From IMG/VR virus record IMGVR_UViG_3300011113_000747, positions 62,001-126,000 of that record: a stretch of 64,000 nucleotides of DNA. One strand, written 5' to 3'. The position numbers and the translations under genes were made by a program. This document shows, piece after piece, positions 24,218 to 31,337 of this stretch (the stretch's first letter is position 1; the number at the start of each line of letters is the position of its first letter). The notes beneath the pieces are model-generated. The model was not told where the DNA came from. It did no database searches and was given only the letters and a program-made list of their open reading frames with translations. The DNA comes from a virus.

Positions 24218-24586
24218 ATGTTTATGAGTGATGAACCTAAAAGGCGTAAAAAGAAAAAAACCACGCCACCAGCTCCAAAACAGGAAACTGAATGGGTACC
24301 ATCTGATAATGATGTAAGAGACTTAATTAATAGCATTCTTTCCAACAGAATAAAAGAAGTTAAGAAAATTAAAGACGTTGAGGATATTAATAATGCTCTC
24401 GTTTGCACAATAAGTGAGTTTCTTGATAGTTTTATGATATTAGGATACAATAGTGAAGGTATACCTATTGCTTTAACAAAAGCTAACACACCTCTTGATG
24501 CAGATGCGTTACATTCTCTTTTAGTTAAGTTCTTTTCAATTCAAATGGTTAAATTTAATGGTAAATATGGTGGGGAAGATTTTTAA
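24218..24586 (+). CDS. small helical protein with basic N-terminus
   Basis: The product is 122 residues (an ATG two codons downstream at 24224 is also possible). The N-terminus is basic and low complexity (KRRKKKKTTPPAPK); the rest is helical with DVEDINNALVCTISEFLDSF (about residues 52-71) and MILGYNSEGIPIALT. No family is recognised with certainty. A small transcription co-activator in the manner of T4 gp33 is conceivable because gp55 and gp45 are both present and gp33 is not otherwise seen, but this is a guess. Confidence 0.6.
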   Translation: MFMSDEPKRRKKKKTTPPAPKQETEWVPSDNDVRDLINSILSNRIKEVKKIKDVEDINNALVCTISEFLDSFMILGYNSEGIPIALTKANTPLDADALHSLLVKFFSIQMVKFNGKYGGEDF

Positions 24587-24851
24587 ACGTGAGCCAGAGC
24601 CTAAAGCAAAAATACCCTATGCAGTACAAAATGGTCACTATGTAGGTGAAATGTTTGTTTATATGGAGAAAGACGATAAAAACTTTTATTTTATCTCTAT
24701 ACCTAAAAATATTAACAGAGAAGTCCCTAAAGAGAAGTTTTTCTTCGGTATTGAAAACAAAATACTAGAAGAAGTTGAAAAACTACCCAATAACATTTAT
24801 AGTCTTTTAAAATCGCAATATTTCTACAACAAAAAGAGAAATACTAAATAA
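24567..24851 (+). CDS. hypothetical protein
   Basis: The product is 94 residues from the ATG at 24567; another in-frame ATG lies at 24558. Both overlap the end of the upstream gene. It has strand-rich NGHYVGEMFVYMEKDDKNFYF (about residues 20-40 split around Met) and a basic C-terminus ending in KKRNTK. Not recognised. Its stop codon overlaps the late promoter of the DUF1549 gene. Confidence 0.55.
   Translation: MVGKIFKREPEPKAKIPYAVQNGHYVGEMFVYMEKDDKNFYFISIPKNINREVPKEKFFFGIENKILEEVEKLPNNIYSLLKSQYFYNKKRNTK
24843..24850 (+). promoter_or_regulatory. late promoter box ACTAAATA
   Basis: Late octamer 13 nt before the ATG at 24864, overlapping the end of the upstream gene. It places the DUF1549/1553 gene in the phage late class. 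Confidence 0.65.
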
Positions 24852-24863
24852 TAAAAGACTATT

Positions 24864-26651
24864 ATGAAAAAACTCATCTTATTACTAGTAAGTATATGCA
24901 CCTTATCATTTGGTGCTACATTAGAACAGCTTAATAACTATAGTGGTTGGGTTGATTCTGTGTTACAAAAACAATATGTAGCTGCTAATGTTCAACCTCT
25001 TGGTAGGGTTAATGACGATACTTTTGTTCGTCGTGCATATCTTACAATTATTGGTAGAAACCCCACATACGAAGAGTATGAAATGTTCAATAAGGCGACT
25101 GATCCTAATAAAAGACAAGGATTAATTCAGTTTCTTATTAATCACCCTGGTTATACATCACATATGTTTAACTTTTGGGCTGAGTCGTTAAGATTGCGTG
25201 ATAGAATCAACACCACCAATAACTTCTCTGGTGGTCCTTATATTGATTATGTGAAGGATTCTATTGCAGCTAATAAATCTTATTCGAAATTTGTTACAGA
25301 TCTATTAACAGCAACAGGTTCTTATTACGATAATCCAGCTACTGGCTATTTCTATCGTGATTTAGGAATGCCTTTAGATAATCTAATTGGCACAGGTAAA
25401 GTGTTTATGGGTACTGATATTGGATGCGCACAATGCCATGATGATCCGTTCCAAGACTTCACTCAAATGCAGTTCTATAAGATGGCTGCTATGTTTAATC
25501 AGGTAGAACTTAGAGGTCGTGGAAGAGATAAAGACCCAGCTGTTGCAGCTCGTCAAAAAGCATTGAGAGAAGAAATTGATGCTTTGATTAAAGCTGATCC
25601 AATGAAGAATCGTGGATTGAACAATACAATTAATAACTTTGTTGCTGCTATGAGAGCTAATCTTGAAGTAGATGAAAAGCGCGAACTAAAACTACCACAT
25701 GATTACAACTACAAAGATGCAAAGCCATTTGATACAGTTGTACCTGCAGTTCTTTCTGGTAAAACAGAGATTAAAAACAAAGACGACATGAGAAAAGATG
25801 TTGTTGCTTGGTTGGTTAACCCAGAACACCCAACATTCACAAAGAACATTGTGAACCGTTACTGGAAATGGGTGTTCGGTAAGCATATCATCGAAGATTA
25901 TGATAATATCTATGATGATGAAAAGCTTAATAGTGAGCTTATGAATACACTTGCTGCAATTATGGTAAGTGTAAATTATGATACCAAACAGTTCATGTAT
26001 GTATTATACAATACCAAGTTATTTCAACGTGAACTCTACGATGGTGCATATTCAAATTCAGATAAGTTTGTGTTTATTGGACCAGTTAAACAACGTTTAA
26101 CTGCAGAGCAGATGTGGGATTCAGTTATTTCTATTGCTCTTGATAAACCAGATACATTCAAATTGACTTTCCAAGATGAATATGTAAAAGTAATGAGATA
26201 TTCATTAGAAGATCTCACTATTGATAAATTAAAAGCAAAGAATGAGGAATATCAGAAGATTATTCGTTCAAAATACGAGACTGCTCCAAAATATCGTAAT
26301 TACCCTCTTGTAAGAGCATCAGAGGTTAATGATAATGGACCCGTTAATACTATTCTTGAACAGCTTGGTCGTAGTGATCGTGAATTAATTGACACTTCAT
26401 CACGAGAAGGTTCAGTTACACAGGTTATTTCTTTCATGAACGGTCAATTAGCTGAAGTAGCAGTCAACAAAGAGACAAACCTTGCAAAGTTACTTGCAGG
26501 TAAGTCTCCAACCGATACCATTGATATTATCTTTAAGTCTGTATTAGTAAGAAGACCAACAATTGATGAAAAATCTAAGTTTGTTGGTGTGCAGGACGAT
26601 GATATCATCTGGGCACTAGTAAACAGTTCGGAGTTCAAATTCAATAAATAA
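24864..26651 (+). CDS. DUF1549/DUF1553 c-type haem-motif secreted protein
   Basis: The product is 595 residues. It begins with a Sec signal peptide (KKLILLLVSICTLSFGA, about residues 2-18). DUF1549 (PSCyt2) follows, including FVRRAYLTIIGRNPTYEEYE and the conserved CAQCHDDPF at residues 188-196, where C-x-x-C-H is a covalent haem c site. DUF1553 (PSD1) covers about 300-580, with WLVNPEHPTFTKNIVNRYWK (about 313-332) and a later AEQMWDSV segment. In PVC bacteria these proteins are nearly always encoded next to a DUF1501 gene, as here, and are usually longer because of an added PSCyt1 domain. The function is unknown even in bacteria. A late box precedes it. It is flanked on both sides by phage replication genes, so it belongs to the phage genome. 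Confidence 0.93.
   Translation: MKKLILLLVSICTLSFGATLEQLNNYSGWVDSVLQKQYVAANVQPLGRVNDDTFVRRAYLTIIGRNPTYEEYEMFNKATDPNKRQGLIQFLINHPGYTSHMFNFWAESLRLRDRINTTNNFSGGPYIDYVKDSIAANKSYSKFVTDLLTATGSYYDNPATGYFYRDLGMPLDNLIGTGKVFMGTDIGCAQCHDDPFQDFTQMQFYKMAAMFNQVELRGRGRDKDPAVAARQKALREEIDALIKADPMKNRGLNNTINNFVAAMRANLEVDEKRELKLPHDYNYKDAKPFDTVVPAVLSGKTEIKNKDDMRKDVVAWLVNPEHPTFTKNIVNRYWKWVFGKHIIEDYDNIYDDEKLNSELMNTLAAIMVSVNYDTKQFMYVLYNTKLFQRELYDGAYSNSDKFVFIGPVKQRLTAEQMWDSVISIALDKPDTFKLTFQDEYVKVMRYSLEDLTIDKLKAKNEEYQKIIRSKYETAPKYRNYPLVRASEVNDNGPVNTILEQLGRSDRELIDTSSREGSVTQVISFMNGQLAEVAVNKETNLAKLLAGKSPTDTIDIIFKSVLVRRPTIDEKSKFVGVQDDDIIWALVNSSEFKFNK
26643..26650 (+). promoter_or_regulatory. late promoter box AATAAATA
   Basis: Late octamer 9 nt before the ATG at 26660; it overlaps the last codons and stop of the DUF1549/1553 gene. 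Confidence 0.6.
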
Positions 26652-26659
26652 TAAAAGCC

Positions 26660-27895
26660 ATGAATAACTTAACAAGACGTAATTTCGTGCTTAATCTTGC
26701 TTCTGCAGGTTTAGGTGTAACCGTTCTACCTCACGTTGCAGCTGCTCCAGCTAGCAAAAAAGCAGAACATATCATTTATTTGTTTATGAATGGTGGTATG
26801 AGTCATTTAGATACATTTGATCCTAAAACTAATGCAGAAGTTAAGGGTGAATTTAATTCTATTACCACAAATGCAGGTTATGAAATCTCAGAACACCTAC
26901 CTTTGATGGCTAAGCATGGTGATAAGATGGCAGTTGTTCGTTCCATGATGGTTACAACAGGTGATCACGCTGGAGCGCAATATTTACAAAGAACTTCATT
27001 CAAGAAGATTGGTACAATTGTACACCCTAACATGGGAGCTTGGATGTGTCATTATACTGAAGATGGAAAACCAAAAGTCATTCCACAAAACGTATTAATC
27101 GGTGGTGGAGCTGATCATCCTGGTGCTGGTTGGATGCCTAAGAAGTATTCTCCTATTCCAGTTGCAGATCCAATGAGAGGTCTTGATAATACTAAGCTTA
27201 AGAATACAGCAGAGTTCGCAAAGAGGGTGCAAATCCTAGAAAAGCTTGAAAAAGATGCAAATAAGATTATTAACCCAGCTCAAAAGTCATATGCTGAGTT
27301 TTATGATCAAACAATCCGTCTTCTTAACTCTAATGAGCTTGATGTATTTGATCTTTCTAAGGTAGATCAAGCAACAAGAGACAAATATGGTAATAATCGT
27401 TTTGGTCAAGGGGTTTGCTTAGCAAAACGCTTGATTGAGCAAGGTAAATGTAAGTTCATTGAAGTTTCTGATGGTGGTTGGGATACACACGTTAATAACT
27501 TTGAGTCTCTTGAAACCAAACTTGGTATTCTTGATCAAGCAGTCAACGCACTTATCGAAGACCTTAAAGCATCAGGTCTTTACGATAAGACCCTTATCGT
27601 AATTGCAACAGACTTCGGTAGAACACCAAATATTAACATTAATAATGGTAGGGATCACCATCCAGGTGCTTTCTGCGGTGTTCTTATCGGAGCAGGCATT
27701 AAAGGTGGTCAAGCTTATGGTAAATCTGATGATAAAGGTATGAAAGCTGTTGAAAACATTGTAAGTCCATCTGATTTCAATGCTACTATTGCAGCTGCTG
27801 CCGGGTTACCAATTGATGAAATTGTAATGTCACCTGAAAATCGACCATTCAAGATCGCAGATAAAGGTAAACCTATTCAAGCACTTTTAGCTTGA
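26660..27895 (+). CDS. DUF1501 family exported protein, copy 2
   Basis: The product is 411 residues. A twin-arginine signal (LTRRNFVLNLASAG, about residues 4-17) and an AAAPAS cleavage region precede the sulfatase-like DUF1501 domain. Motifs are YLFMNGGMSHLDTFDPK (about 38-54), SMMVTTGDHAGAQYL (about 95-109), DGGWDTHVN (about 273) and ATDFGRTPN followed by GRDHHPGAFCGVLIGAG and GGQAYG. The metal-site segment is DHH instead of the DHW of copy 1. It follows the DUF1549/1553 gene by 8 nt, which reproduces the standard bacterial gene pair, and has its own late box. The predicted location is the host periplasm or the surface of released particles; which is not known. Confidence 0.93.
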   Translation: MNNLTRRNFVLNLASAGLGVTVLPHVAAAPASKKAEHIIYLFMNGGMSHLDTFDPKTNAEVKGEFNSITTNAGYEISEHLPLMAKHGDKMAVVRSMMVTTGDHAGAQYLQRTSFKKIGTIVHPNMGAWMCHYTEDGKPKVIPQNVLIGGGADHPGAGWMPKKYSPIPVADPMRGLDNTKLKNTAEFAKRVQILEKLEKDANKIINPAQKSYAEFYDQTIRLLNSNELDVFDLSKVDQATRDKYGNNRFGQGVCLAKRLIEQGKCKFIEVSDGGWDTHVNNFESLETKLGILDQAVNALIEDLKASGLYDKTLIVIATDFGRTPNININNGRDHHPGAFCGVLIGAGIKGGQAYGKSDDKGMKAVENIVSPSDFNATIAAAAGLPIDEIVMSPENRPFKIADKGKPIQALLA

Positions 27896-27919
27896 TAATA
27901 TAAGGAAATCGTCTATAAT
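27892..27919 (+). promoter_or_regulatory. sigma-70-type promoter of RNase H-primase operon
   Basis: TTGATA at 27892-27897, 16-nt spacer, TATAAT at 27914-27919, then 6 nt to the ATG at 27926, which places +1 on the start codon. Confidence 0.8.
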
Positions 27920-27925
27920 AGGGGT

Positions 27926-28792
27926 ATGAAAACTCTTATTATAGACGGAAATAACCTTGTTCATCGTTGTTTCTGGGTTGCAAACAACCAGACTAAAGGT
28001 GAAGACTCTTATCTCCATGTATATATGGTGCTTAACTCTGTTAAGACATATGTAGAGAAGTTCAAACCTGATAAAATTTACTGTTGCTGGGATGAGAAGA
28101 AAGATTACGGTGTAAACGAACGTAAAGAAATGTTCGCTGATTACAAAGGTAATCGTGATCGTGAATATAGTGCTCAAGTTCATGATAAAAACGAGCATAT
28201 TAAGCATTTACTTAGCTGTCTTGGGGTTAAAAACTTCTTCCCATTACGTTTAGAAGCAGATGATTGCATGGCTTTCCTTTGCAAAGAGCTTCCAGGTAAG
28301 AAAGTGGTGGTTACAGTTGATAAGGACCTTTGTCAGTGCATTGATACTAATGTTATTGTGTATGATCCTATTAGAAAGCAGGAGATTAATATTGATAACT
28401 TCTTAGATATAATGAAAGTTACTAAAGAGCATTATCTTATAGAGAAATGCTTTAGAGGTGATAAGTCTGATAATGTACCAGGTGTAACTGGGATGGGTAA
28501 AAAGAAGATTGAAAAGTTTTTCATTGGTGCTTATAGGACTACGAATGAGCAAGATGCTGAATTTAAAAGAAATTATGATCTCTTTAGACTTGATAGATAT
28601 ACCATGCATACAGATGAACATTCGTGGTATAAAGAGCAGGTAGACGTTGAACAAAAACATGATTTCAAACAATTTAAGTTGTATTGTGAAGATCTTAAAT
28701 TAGATTCTATTCTGAAAAAGCAAGATAGATGGTATGATATCTTCTGTTTTGGTAATGATTACCAGAGCTATCTCATGAATATGTTAAAATGA
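27926..28792 (+). CDS. rnh: RNase H / 5' nuclease (FEN family)
   Basis: The product is 288 residues (T4 RNase H has 305). It removes RNA primers and adjacent DNA from lagging-strand fragments. The FEN metal-binding acidic residues are seen in LIIDGNNLVHR (about residues 4-14), EADDCMAF (about 111-118), VTVDKDLCQ (about 130-138) and FRGDKSDNVPGV followed by GMGKKKIEKF (about 175-196, helix-hairpin-helix). The stop overlaps the primase start by ATGA. Confidence 0.92.
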   Translation: MKTLIIDGNNLVHRCFWVANNQTKGEDSYLHVYMVLNSVKTYVEKFKPDKIYCCWDEKKDYGVNERKEMFADYKGNRDREYSAQVHDKNEHIKHLLSCLGVKNFFPLRLEADDCMAFLCKELPGKKVVVTVDKDLCQCIDTNVIVYDPIRKQEINIDNFLDIMKVTKEHYLIEKCFRGDKSDNVPGVTGMGKKKIEKFFIGAYRTTNEQDAEFKRNYDLFRLDRYTMHTDEHSWYKEQVDVEQKHDFKQFKLYCEDLKLDSILKKQDRWYDIFCFGNDYQSYLMNMLK

Positions 28793-29829
28793 TACTTCCT
28801 GAAGAATACATCATAGAAAAGTTTTATACTTACGGTTATCAACCTAAGCGTAACAAATACAATAAGACATATCAATGTGGGTGTCCTATTTGTCGTGAAG
28901 GTAAATCGTTAGGTATAAAACGTAGATGTTTTTATATACCTAAAAATAATAATATCTTCTGCCATAACTGTGGATGGAGCTCACCTCCACTTAAATGGAT
29001 TGAAAAGGTATCAGGACTCACATATGCTCAAATACTTGATGAAGCTAGTAAGTATGATACCACCAAAGTATACGACTTTAAAGATGTTGTAATCAAGAAA
29101 GAGTATGTAGCACCTACATTACCAACAGATTCAATTAATTTATTTGATAAAACTCAGGTAAAGTTTCATAAAGACAACGAAGTTGTGAGAGCATGCCTTA
29201 AACTTATCAAGGATAGACGTATTCATAAAGCTATCAATAAACCAAAAGCTCTTTATGTATCATTGAAAGATAAAACCCATAAAAATAGATTGGTTATTCC
29301 ATTCTATAATGAACATGGAGATATTGTTTTCTATCAATCTAGAACAGTACTACCTAGTATCAATGACATTAAGTCGAAATATACGTCTAAGGTAGGGAGC
29401 GATAAGTCTCTTTATGGTATTAACAATGTAAAAGATGATCTTAACTATGTTTTTCTATTTGAAGGTCCAATTAATGCAATGTTTACTAAGAATGGACTTG
29501 CAGTTGCTGGCATTTCAAAAGGAGAACATTTATTGACTCAAACTCAACAGGATCAACTTAAACGTTATCAGTTTTATAATCGTATTTGGGTGTTAGACTC
29601 CCAGTGGATTGATAATACATCGTTAGTTAAGACTGAAAAGTTACTCAAAAAAGGTGAAACGGTGTTTATTTGGCCAGCAAAGTATGGTAAAAAGCTGAAA
29701 GACTTCAACGATATAGCAATGAAGTATAATCTTGATGAGATTACACCAGAATTTGTTATTGAAAATAGTTTTACTGAATTAATGGGTATGGTAAAACTAG
29801 CAGAGATAAAAAAAGCGAGCAGAAAGTAA
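28789..29829 (+). CDS. 61: DNA primase gp61
   Basis: The product is 346 residues (T4 gp61 has 342). It makes RNA primers with the gp41 helicase. The N-terminal zinc ribbon is CGCPIC (about residues 24-29) and FCHNCGWS (about 57-64). A TOPRIM domain follows, with YVFLFEGPINAMFTKNG (about 221-237) and the acidic WVLDSQWID (about 263-271). Its stop codon is in the loop of the terminator at 29809-29844. Confidence 0.9.
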   Translation: MILPEEYIIEKFYTYGYQPKRNKYNKTYQCGCPICREGKSLGIKRRCFYIPKNNNIFCHNCGWSSPPLKWIEKVSGLTYAQILDEASKYDTTKVYDFKDVVIKKEYVAPTLPTDSINLFDKTQVKFHKDNEVVRACLKLIKDRRIHKAINKPKALYVSLKDKTHKNRLVIPFYNEHGDIVFYQSRTVLPSINDIKSKYTSKVGSDKSLYGINNVKDDLNYVFLFEGPINAMFTKNGLAVAGISKGEHLLTQTQQDQLKRYQFYNRIWVLDSQWIDNTSLVKTEKLLKKGETVFIWPAKYGKKLKDFNDIAMKYNLDEITPEFVIENSFTELMGMVKLAEIKKASRK

Positions 29830-29844
29830 TCTGCTCGCTTTTTT
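29809..29844. terminator. bidirectional intrinsic terminator
   Basis: AAAAAAGCGAGCAGA at 29809-29823 pairs with TCTGCTCGCTTTTTT at 29830-29844 around a 6-nt loop that contains the primase stop codon. A- and T-runs on both sides allow it to end transcription from either strand; the convergent gene ends at 29861. Confidence 0.92.
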
Positions 29845-29860
29845 ATTGTTATAATGTGAA

Positions 29861-30280
29861 TTAAACACCCTTGTACTTAGGATCTCTAGCTGTAGCAAGG
29901 TAACCTTGGAAAATTTGAGAAAGAGCTGCAAGGTCCATTGCTGAACGAGCAATTTTCTTGGTTTCAGTTGTACGAATTTTATCAAGAATGGTATCTGGTG
30001 TAGCATCCTTAAGTGTATTCTGGATAGATTTGCCTGTAGGTGAGTTAAGATATTTTACGAACTCATCAAGTTTAACGATCCATCCTTGTACTGTGCTAAT
30101 CATTTGCTGTTGCTGTTGAGCTACTGCAGTAGCAGCCTGCGCATCAATATCAGCACCAAGTGCTGCTGGATCTGTTTCAGCATCTAATGTTGCAGCCATT
30201 GCAGCCTCATCAGGTGTTGGTGTAACATCTTGCTCGTCTTGTTCAAGGAGTGTAAAGAATTTTTTTGTAAAGCTACTCAT
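29861..30280 (-). CDS. late protein with capsid-targeting-like N-terminus
   Basis: The product is 139 residues. The N-terminus MSSFTKKFFTLLEQDEQD fits the targeting pattern (L-L-E-Q). An acidic, Ala/Gln-rich low-complexity part (about residues 20-65) and a helical C-terminal domain follow. No family is recognised. The late box lies 5 nt upstream of the ATG. Inferred head-internal protein. Confidence 0.68.
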   Translation of the reverse strand: MSSFTKKFFTLLEQDEQDVTPTPDEAAMAATLDAETDPAALGADIDAQAATAVAQQQQQMISTVQGWIVKLDEFVKYLNSPTGKSIQNTLKDATPDTILDKIRTTETKKIARSAMDLAALSQIFQGYLATARDPKYKGV

Positions 30281-30285
30281 ACTAT

Positions 30286-30293
30286 TATTTATT
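30286..30293 (-). promoter_or_regulatory. late promoter box AATAAATA
   Basis: Minus-strand late octamer, 5 nt before the ATG at 30280; back-to-back with a plus-strand late box at 30300. Confidence 0.7.
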
Positions 30294-30299
30294 GGAAGT

Positions 30300-30307
30300 G
30301 ATAAATA
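30300..30307 (+). promoter_or_regulatory. late promoter box GATAAATA
   Basis: Plus-strand late octamer, 6 nt before the ATG at 30314. Confidence 0.65.
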
Positions 30308-30313
30308 TATTTA

Positions 30314-30643
30314 ATGATTAACGTAGGAGATCCATACTCTGTTACAAGAGCTCAACCACCTAAATTAGGTGACGATTACACAGCTGCTTATGACTTACTA
30401 AAACAAGAGCAAGAAGAAGCTGCGCAAGCTCCTCCTGAGCTACCTCACGAGTTGACTCAGATTTATTCTCAGATTGGTGAAATGGTTAACACCCTTAATA
30501 ATATTGCAGCTGTTTTAGAAAAAGGTGTAGGAGAAATTCCATTACTTAAAGGTAAGCGTATTGATAATCAAATTGATCAGATAATTAAGATTAGAGAAGA
30601 GTTATTCGAGTTGAATAATTCTCTCATTGATCTTAAATTATAA
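30314..30643 (+). CDS. small helical late protein
   Basis: The product is 109 residues, not recognised. A short N-terminal stretch with Pro (GDPYSVTRAQPPKLGDDY) is followed by helices with coiled-coil spacing (about residues 50-105: EMVNTLNNIAAVLEKGVG and IDQIIKIREELFELNNSL). The late box upstream marks it as a probable virion or assembly gene. The next gene begins 1 nt after its stop. Confidence 0.62.
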   Translation: MINVGDPYSVTRAQPPKLGDDYTAAYDLLKQEQEEAAQAPPELPHELTQIYSQIGEMVNTLNNIAAVLEKGVGEIPLLKGKRIDNQIDQIIKIREELFELNNSLIDLKL

Positions 30644-30644
30644 T

Positions 30645-31055
30645 ATGATCAAACAGGTTTTGCAAAGTTTTGCGATTGTAATCGTTATAAGCAGTATTTT
30701 TGGATACACTCTAGGTACGATTATGGGTGGTTGGCAACATGCATTTGTTTTTTCTATGCTTTTGCAGCTAATTGGTGGTTATTTTTACAATGATATTACA
30801 ATCCGTAGTGATTCACTTAAAAAAGAAAGCATTTTAAATGAAAGATTTGATATTCTTTCACGTAACATCGTATCATTTCCATGCCCTTGTGGTGGTAATA
30901 CATTTGAAGAGATAGTTTATCCAGGTGAAGATAATAACTTTGTTTGTGAGAAGTGTAATCAAGAAATTAGAGTAGATGTTTCGTTTACACCTATCGTAAT
31001 TACAAAACCTTTACTTTCTGATCCATTAGAAAAAATTAAAACACCTGTAGAATAA
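30645..31055 (+). CDS. membrane protein with zinc-ribbon-like Cys pairs
   Basis: The product is 136 residues from the ATG at 30645; the open frame extends to 30627 but that lies within the upstream gene. Two hydrophobic segments (about residues 8-26, FAIVIVISSIFGYTLG; and about 33-50, FVFSMLLQLIGGYFY) predict two membrane passes. The soluble part has CPCGG (about residue 84) and CEKCNQ (about 108), four Cys that can form a zinc ribbon. The function is unknown; inner-membrane placement during infection is likely. Confidence 0.68.
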   Translation: MIKQVLQSFAIVIVISSIFGYTLGTIMGGWQHAFVFSMLLQLIGGYFYNDITIRSDSLKKESILNERFDILSRNIVSFPCPCGGNTFEEIVYPGEDNNFVCEKCNQEIRVDVSFTPIVITKPLLSDPLEKIKTPVE

Positions 31056-31071
31056 TTAGAGGAAATTTAGT

Positions 31072-31077
31072 ATAATA
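31072..31077 (+). promoter_or_regulatory. -10 box TATAAT
   Basis: TATAAT ending 5 nt before the ATG at 31083. The -35 region is poor (TAGAAT with a 17-nt spacer), so it is a weaker member of the early-type promoter set. Confidence 0.5.
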
Positions 31078-31082
31078 TTATT

Positions 31083-31337
31083 ATGAAAAAAGATAATATT
31101 TATATTTCAGTCAATACAAAGAGTGGTAAAGAACAAATGCATATTGATCATTATGCAAGGTGGCTTTGTTTGATTGAAGCAATCGATTATATCGATAAAA
31201 AGTGTGAGGATATGGGAACAGATATTGAAAGTGTTGATTGGGTCAAGCCAATTGCATTCCAAAAATACATCGATGAGCGTTTTCACTCAATGAAGCATGA
31301 TCTTAAGTACGAATACACAAATGGTCTATTAGAATAG
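31083..31337 (+). CDS. small hypothetical protein
   Basis: The product is 84 residues, not recognised. It is helical, with HYARWLCLIEAIDYIDKK (about residues 22-39). A TATAAT box lies 5 nt upstream of the ATG. The last 9 bases overlap the convergent tail fibre gene end. Confidence 0.58.
   Translation: MKKDNIYISVNTKSGKEQMHIDHYARWLCLIEAIDYIDKKCEDMGTDIESVDWVKPIAFQKYIDERFHSMKHDLKYEYTNGLLE

Noticed and set aside
17951-29844. Insertion of a bacterial chromosome segment (DUF1501/DUF1549 genes) as a prophage boundary or assembly chimera
   Set aside because: The genes are interleaved with T4-type replication genes on both sides and have phage late promoters at the usual distances, so they belong to the phage. 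Reads should still be checked.
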